From: Rhodovulum sp.
Lineage (GTDB): Bacteria > Pseudomonadota > Alphaproteobacteria > Rhodobacterales > Rhodobacteraceae
Direction of reading: 5' to 3'
NCBI GenBank assembly: GCA_002706605.1
Contig: PALT01000025.1
Span: 62,001 to 126,000, forward strand
DNA length: 64,000 nt
Part shown: positions 62,797-64,000 of the stretch, piece after piece
How positions within the stretch are numbered: the stretch's first letter is position 1
Layout of the letters: every line of letters starts with the position of its first letter
Made by a program: the position numbers and the translations under genes
Notes under the pieces: model-generated
What the model saw: only the letters and a program-made list of their open reading frames with translations
Told to the model about the DNA's origin: nothing
The model's database searches: none

Positions 62797-64000
62797 TTAA
62801 ATTGTTAATTGCCCCACTCGTTCCCGCAACACGGCAAGACCGCAATCAAGCGCCTGCGCCACTTCTTCGCGCCCACCCGCCTCGACATAGAGACGGAGTT
62901 CCGGCGCATTCCCCGAGGGGCGCACATGAAACACGCGCCCGTCCCGCGTGCGCATTCTGACCCCGTCCGTCAGGTCGCAGCCGGCCTCTGTCGCCCCAAG
63001 ATGCGCAAGGAAGGCCGCGCGCGCAGAGACGTCCGCGCCAAGCTCGGCCACCAGTGCGCGCATGGCCTCTTCGGGCAGGTCCTGCAGCCGATCCGCCGCG
63101 GTGAACCGCGCAGGTTCCTCTGCGACGCGGGCCGACACAGGCCCCGTACCGGCCGCGGCGAGGACGGCCAAAATCGGCAAAACGGCATCACGGGTCACAA
63201 GGGGCGCAATCCTGCCGCGCGGTCCCTCGGCGGCAAAGCCCAACAAAAACCCGCCATTCGCCTCATACCCACAGACCTTGCCGCCCGCCTGTTCCATCGC
63301 GGCGATAACATAGGGCGATCCAATGCGGGTGCGCATCACCTGCGCAAAGCCCTTTTCCATCACCGCACTGTTGGACGAAATCGGGGTCACAACCGTCTCG
63401 GCACCAAGGGCGTGCGACGTGATCTGGCCCAACACATCGCCCGGCACCACCTGCCCCGTTTCATCGGCCAATAGGGGGCGGTCCGCATCGCCATCGGTCG
63501 AGACAATCGCGTCCAGATCATGCGCGTGCGACCACGCCTTGAGCATCTCGCGTGTCTCGTCGCTGACCGCTTCGGTATCCACCGGAATAAACGTTTCAGA
63601 CCGGCCCAGTTCAATGACCTCGGCCCCGCAGCCCTGCAAAATCGCCATCAACAGGTCCCGCCCGACGGAACTATGGGCGTAGAGCCCGATCCGCCGCCCC
63701 GTCAACGTCCCCGCATAGGCCGTCACATACCGCGTGATATACGCGGCCCCGACCCCCTCATTCTGCTGCACCGTGCCACGCGGCACCACCGGAACGGCTT
63801 GCCCCAGCGCGGCCGTGATTTGCATCTCGTCGGCTTTGGAAATTTCGCCGTGGCTTGTGTAGAATTTCAGGCCATTTCGGTCGGCCGGTATATGGCTACC
63901 GGTGATCATGATCGCCCCCGCATGTGCCGCATATGCGCCGAGGGCAAGGGCCGGTGTCGGCACGGCACCGGCGCGCACCACGTCAAGACCCGCGTCTAAG
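62797..64000 (-). CDS. Phosphomannomutase/phosphoglucomutase (5' end cut by window edge)
   Basis: Converts mannose-6-phosphate to mannose-1-phosphate (or the glucose forms), the step before the downstream GDP-mannose synthesis. The phosphoserine loop reads MITGSHIPADRNGLK, with Ser in TGSH; metal-binding DGDADRP, sugar-binding EANGGF and phosphate-binding RPSGNAPELRLYVEA are all in place. The frame continues past 64000, so the true start lies outside. It pairs with the manC-type gene as in most GDP-mannose operons. Confidence 0.92.
   Translation of the reverse strand, partial: LDAGLDVVRAGAVPTPALALGAYAAHAGAIMITGSHIPADRNGLKFYTSHGEISKADEMQITAALGQAVPVVPRGTVQQNEGVGAAYITRYVTAYAGTLTGRRIGLYAHSSVGRDLLMAILQGCGAEVIELGRSETFIPVDTEAVSDETREMLKAWSHAHDLDAIVSTDGDADRPLLADETGQVVPGDVLGQITSHALGAETVVTPISSNSAVMEKGFAQVMRTRIGSPYVIAAMEQAGGKVCGYEANGGFLLGFAAEGPRGRIAPLVTRDAVLPILAVLAAAGTGPVSARVAEEPARFTAADRLQDLPEEAMRALVAELGADVSARAAFLAHLGATEAGCDLTDGVRMRTRDGRVFHVRPSGNAPELRLYVEAGGREEVAQALDCGLAVLRERVGQLTI

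Noticed and set aside
1-64000. CRISPR arrays, restriction-modification or other known defence systems
   Set aside because: No regularly spaced repeats and no genes of these types; the PIN protein alone is not enough.

Overview
The window comes from an alphaproteobacterium of the family Rhodobacteraceae, most likely the marine Roseobacter group. This rests on gene content: a class II cobalamin-dependent ribonucleotide reductase (NrdJ), a DddL-type DMSP lyase, an Entner-Doudoroff dehydratase, a STAS/CheY/CheA/CheW/CheR/CheB chemotaxis operon, and a pair of genes resembling the head-spike genes of the Rhodobacter gene transfer agent (GTA). Base composition is GC-rich and mostly uniform, except for a visibly AT-richer stretch around 44.3-51.2 kb. 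No taxonomic search could be run.

Region by region. 1-6.8 kb: a tightly overlapping chemotaxis operon on the minus strand (mcp, STAS, cheY, cheA, cheW, cheW, cheR, cheB), cut at the left edge inside cheB. 7.0-11.5 kb: nrdJ with a clear terminator, a 600-base upstream region holding NrdR-box-like and DnaA-box-like sites, and a tRNA-Pro. 11.6-27.6 kb: mainly housekeeping genes: DUF192, a double cold-shock protein, pdxH, fabI, a LysE exporter, gpt, an aminotransferase, a PpiD-like chaperone, trpE, a PIN protein, an rRNA methyltransferase, a lipoprotein, edd, der and bamB. 27.7-44.3 kb: the YfgM-like partner of bamB, an RND efflux pair, an Atm1-type ABC exporter, an unusual alanine-rich LysM protein, a LOG-family hydrolase, a thiolase, sodB, ccmI-ruvX-DUF1289, TauE and dusA, plus two very small genes.

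44.6-50.9 kb is an accessory surface-polysaccharide locus (KpsS/KpsC-like protein, acyltransferase, glycosyltransferase, Wzy-like membrane protein, Wzx-like flippase). The two GTA head-spike-like genes lie inside it. In Rhodobacter capsulatus the GTA spikes bind the capsule, so receptor-building and receptor-binding genes may be kept together here. The locus shows scars: a truncated upstream gene and an overlapping gene end.

51.2-60.4 kb holds a glutaredoxin, a LysR/flavoprotein divergent pair, and a homogentisate catabolic cluster: marR-maiA diverging from hmgA-fahA-MBL-FAD monooxygenase-DUF2783. The monooxygenase and its 68-residue partner recall the two-component 3-hydroxyphenylacetate 6-hydroxylase MhaA/MhaB. 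60.4-64 kb: dddL, then a GDP-mannose gene pair (manC-type and a phosphomannomutase cut by the right edge).

Non-coding signals include several intrinsic terminators, candidate operators for NrdR, LacI, TetR, MarR and LysR-type regulators, and a dispersed 21-base intergenic repeat followed by a short hairpin, seen three times.
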